DNA of 6,262 bases. Origin: Clostridiales bacterium (GTDB lineage: Bacteria > Bacillota > Clostridia > Christensenellales > Aristaeellaceae). The stretch lies in assembly GCA_012513735.1 (NCBI GenBank), contig JAAZBR010000258.1, positions 1 to 6,262 of the forward strand, in the 5' to 3' direction. The notes under the pieces were generated by a model. That model searched no databases. It worked only from the letters and a program-made list of their open reading frames with translations, and was not told where the DNA came from. The translations under genes and the position numbers were made by a program. Below are positions 5,349 through 6,262 of this stretch, piece by piece (the first letter of the stretch is position 1; each line of letters starts with the position of its first letter).

Positions 5349-6262
5349 ATGTCCTTTTTATATACACTGGCTGCCATTCTTATGTTTGGTGTCATGATCA
5401 CCGTGCACGAGGCCGGGCATTTCATCGCCGCCCGGATGAACCGCATCCCGGTACGGGAGTTTGCCATTGGTTTCGGGCCCAAGCTGATTGCCTGGAAAAG
5501 CAAAAAGCATGAGACCGATTTTTCCCTCCGGGCCATCCCCATGGGTGGATTTTGCGCCTTTTATGGTGAGGATGACAGCAGTGAAGAGGCAAAATCCGAC
5601 CCGGCTTATTTTGGCAACTTCAGTGCCTGGCGCAGGCTGACCACCATACTGGCCGGACCCATGATGAACCTGCTGCTTGCTTTTCTGGTGGCCGTCGGTT
5701 CCTATCTGCTCAGCGGTGTGCCCCATGTCACCGGTCCGTCGGTGACCACCGTTGCCTCTGTGAACGCGGAAAGCCCGGCAGCGCTGGGCGGCCTGCGCGC
5801 CTTTGATGTGATCCTGTCCATCAATGGCGTGGAGGTAACAGACAATGTAACCGAGGTGATTACTGAGCAGTCCGGCTCGGATGGGCAGTTGCTGCGCATG
5901 ATCATCGACCGCCCGGGGGAAGGACAGAAGCAGCTTGAGATCAGTCCACTCTACAGCCAGCAGAACAAGCGATTTATGATCGGGGCTAATTTGTCCACCC
6001 GCACCCCGACGGAATGGGTGCGTGGCAACCTTGGCCAGATGCTACGGGCTGCCTGGGATATGTGTGTGGATGCGGGCGGTGCCATTTTGAGGGCGTTGTG
6101 CGACCTGATTTTCCGAGGACAGGGCCTCAATGAAATGACGGGCTTTGTGGGCATCACTCAGACCATTGTGCAGACCACCCAGCATGCAAAGCTGCAGGGC
6201 TATCTGTTTCTGATGTGCCTGATATCGATCAACCTGGGTCTGTTCAACCTGCTGCCCATTCC
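5349..6262 (+). CDS. rseP: RseP-type site-2 zinc metalloprotease (3' partial)
   Basis: First 304 complete codons of an intramembrane M50 protease; the frame is still open when the window ends. Residues 1-24 form a membrane helix with the zinc motif HEAGH (His20, Glu21, His24). FAIGFGPKLI, FSLRAIPMGGFCAFYGEDD and the conserved ILAGPMMNLLLAFLVAV helix (100-116) follow. A single PDZ domain is suggested around SPAALGGLRAFDVILSINGVEV (142-163); the usual Gly-Asp of 'GD.I..ING' is Phe-Asp here. A helical stretch with GFVGITQTI (265-273) leads to a hydrophobic segment ending NLLPI. The third zinc ligand, expected just beyond in NLLPIPxLDGG, is cut off. Such enzymes cut membrane-bound anti-sigma factors or leftover signal peptides; which substrate applies is not visible here. 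In Firmicutes the gene often follows dxr, as here. It is tightly coupled to dxr with a 14-nt gap. Confidence 0.95.
   Translation, partial: MSFLYTLAAILMFGVMITVHEAGHFIAARMNRIPVREFAIGFGPKLIAWKSKKHETDFSLRAIPMGGFCAFYGEDDSSEEAKSDPAYFGNFSAWRRLTTILAGPMMNLLLAFLVAVGSYLLSGVPHVTGPSVTTVASVNAESPAALGGLRAFDVILSINGVEVTDNVTEVITEQSGSDGQLLRMIIDRPGEGQKQLEISPLYSQQNKRFMIGANLSTRTPTEWVRGNLGQMLRAAWDMCVDAGGAILRALCDLIFRGQGLNEMTGFVGITQTIVQTTQHAKLQGYLFLMCLISINLGLFNLLPI

Noticed and set aside
1..6262. Mobile element, defence system, CRISPR array or biosynthetic cluster
   Set aside because: All long + strand genes are housekeeping genes in a conserved arrangement. No transposase, integrase, repeat array or terminal repeats are visible.

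Overview
The window looks like a chromosomal core-gene region from a moderately GC-rich anaerobic bacterium of the Firmicutes, most likely class Clostridia. Three things support this. There is an Rnf complex with the clostridial E-A-B gene order. There is a frr-uppS-cdsA-dxr-rseP gene train of the kind seen in Firmicutes. Purine-rich GGAGG-type ribosome binding sites stand before nearly every gene. I cannot name a genus. All genes lie on the + strand and coding density is very high.

Region 1 (1-1722) is the 3' end of an rnf operon: the C-terminal half of rnfE, then complete rnfA and rnfB. These encode two membrane subunits and the iron-sulfur subunit of the ferredoxin:NAD+ oxidoreductase that couples electron transfer to ion pumping. 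The operon ends in a well-formed intrinsic terminator with a UACG tetraloop (1741-1768).

Region 2 (1769-1881) is the only real intergenic space. It holds two short inverted repeats and a strong SigA-type promoter, TTGATA-17-TACAAT (1816-1844), that should drive the downstream operon.

Region 3 (1882-6262) is one compact operon: frr (ribosome recycling), a small uncharacterised ORF (2436-2657), uppS (undecaprenyl diphosphate synthase), cdsA (CDP-diacylglycerol synthase), dxr (first committed step of the MEP isoprenoid pathway) and rseP (site-2 membrane protease, cut by the window end). Genes overlap or sit within about 15 nt of each other and I see no internal terminator. The operon joins translation (Frr) to envelope building: Dxr commits carbon to isoprenoids, UppS condenses C5 units into the lipid carrier for peptidoglycan, CdsA supplies the phospholipid precursor, and RseP acts in membrane proteolysis.

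Most of this is well-known housekeeping biology. The parts that deserve a second look are the small unassigned protein between frr and uppS with a 14-bp palindrome inside it, the placement of frr directly behind rnfB without pyrH, and the paired inverted repeats upstream of the frr promoter. I see no phage, insertion sequence, CRISPR array, tRNA or rRNA.
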